Source: Albidovulum litorale | Lineage (GTDB): Bacteria; Pseudomonadota; Alphaproteobacteria; Rhodobacterales; Rhodobacteraceae | Direction: 5' to 3' | NCBI RefSeq assembly: GCF_025751495.1 | Contig: NZ_JAOWKZ010000004.1 | Coordinates: forward strand, 434,001 to 498,000 | Length of the DNA: 64,000 bases | In this document: one piece after another, positions 63,381 to 64,000 of the stretch | Numbering within the stretch: position 1 is the stretch's first letter | Layout of the letters: every line of letters starts with the position of its first letter | Position numbers and translations under genes: made by a program | The notes under the pieces: model-generated | Database searches by the model: none | Seen by the model: only the letters and a program-made list of their open reading frames with translations | What the model was told of the DNA's origin: nothing

Positions 63381-64000
63381 ATGTGCGCCGATACGACAGA
63401 CACGACCCCCGACTACCGTAACACCGTTTTCCTGCCCGAAACCGAGTTTCCGATGCGTGCGGGCCTTCCGCAGCGAGAGCCGGAATGGCTGGCCCGCTGG
63501 GAAAAGATCGGCATCTATGACCGGCTGCGCGAAAAAGAGGGCCGCGCACCCTTCACGCTGCATGACGGCCCGCCCTATGCCAACGGTCATCTTCATATCG
63601 GCCACGCGCTGAACAAAGTGCTTAAGGACATGGTCGTCCGCTCGCAGCAGATGATGGGCAAGGATGCCCGCTATGTGCCGGGCTGGGATTGCCACGGCCT
63701 GCCGATCGAGTGGAAGATCGAAGAGCAGTACCGCACGAAGGGCCTGAACAAGGACGACGTGGACATCGTCGCCTTCCGCCAGGAATGCCGCAAATTCGCC
63801 GAGGGCTGGATCGACGTCCAGCGTGAGGAGTTCAAACGGCTGGGCGTGACCGGCAACTGGCCCGACCCGTACCTGACGATGGACTACCACGCCGAGGCGG
63901 TCATCGCGGGCGAGTTCCTGAAGTTCCTGATGAATGGCACGCTCTATCAGGGCTCCAAACCCGTTATGTGGTCGCCGGTCGAGAAGACCGCGCTCGCCGA
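63381..64000 (+). CDS. ileS: Isoleucyl-tRNA synthetase, 3' end missing
   Basis: A class I aminoacyl-tRNA synthetase that charges tRNA-Ile, cut by the right edge after about 206 residues. The N terminus [20 protein letters not shown], the HIGH site in [14 protein letters not shown], and [11 protein letters not shown] with [18 protein letters not shown] match IleS. The start ATG at 63381 lacks a strong ribosome site but agrees with the family. The hairpin upstream may influence expression. Confidence 0.95.
   Translation, partial: MCADTTDTTPDYRNTVFLPETEFPMRAGLPQREPEWLARWEKIGIYDRLREKEGRAPFTLHDGPPYANGHLHIGHALNKVLKDMVVRSQQMMGKDARYVPGWDCHGLPIEWKIEEQYRTKGLNKDDVDIVAFRQECRKFAEGWIDVQREEFKRLGVTGNWPDPYLTMDYHAEAVIAGEFLKFLMNGTLYQGSKPVMWSPVEKTALA

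Noticed and set aside
1-64000. tRNA, rRNA, CRISPR or insertion-sequence genes
   Set aside because: I looked for T-loop sequences, regularly spaced repeats and transposase motifs and found none I could support.

Overview
The window is a chromosomal stretch of a Rhodobacterales alphaproteobacterium (Roseobacter/Rhodobacter type). The reasons are high GC, a 44-residue aa3-type cytochrome oxidase subunit IV gene, DUF1178, DUF6173, YdcH and DUF2007 small genes, a PHB synthesis pair, a lysC/ptsP neighbourhood, and interspersed TTTCTGTCCGAAAATACTC-type repeats. I see no rRNA, tRNA, CRISPR array, transposase or phage gene. Both edges cut genes: an RND efflux permease on the left and ileS on the right.

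Region by region. 1-10 kb: the RND permease tail, a DsbD-alpha-like periplasmic protein, YqgE, a SnoaL-like protein, a DadA-like FAD oxidoreductase, Sua5, and a tightly coupled acyl-CoA dehydrogenase / MBL hydrolase / DUF6173 run. 10.3-12.7 kb: a lower-GC islet with an SDR gene, a decayed copy of the DUF6173 gene, and a divergent membrane-protein / Crp-like regulator pair sharing a 78-bp promoter with a palindrome. 12.8-23 kb: core genes (cox subunit IV, a Cys/His lipoprotein, greA, a PAP2-type membrane enzyme, ETF-QO, a TPR protein with ispE, polyprenyl diphosphate synthase, DUF2007 with a TrmN6-like methyltransferase, YdcH). 23-29.4 kb: phaB and phaA, an EAL protein, tag, a TlpA-like thioredoxin, argH and two tiny lipoproteins. 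29.6-33.3 kb: a CecR-like TetR regulator with an HlyD / ABC ATPase / ABC permease efflux operon and a palindromic operator. 33.5-44.5 kb: an SPW-like membrane protein, ptsP, a three-gene insertion, lysC, then small housekeeping genes (SnoaL, SDR, DUF1178, Nudix, threonine dehydratase, waaA). 44.6-52.6 kb: a complete histidine utilisation locus (hutIHGU leftward; hutF rightward; hutD; hutC) that uses the five-step deiminase route, with a 14-bp palindrome between hutI and hutF. 52.7-59.6 kb: a PhyH dioxygenase, galM, regulators, and the urate hydroxylase puuD with a divergent LysR. 59-61 kb: a TetR regulator next to two 16-bp operator-like palindromes, a 67-residue membrane peptide, an 18-bp perfect hairpin, a DUF4142 protein and a Tat-exported cupredoxin. 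61-64 kb: a truncated haemoglobin, an NAD(P)-dependent dehydrogenase, a PPOX flavoprotein and ileS.

Genes are densely packed, with many ATGA or TGATG start/stop overlaps and convergent stop overlaps. The parts least explained by known annotation are the 10.3-12.7 kb islet with its decayed duplication and the TetR / peptide / hairpin / DUF4142 / cupredoxin module. All functions are read from motifs and family memory; no database search was run.
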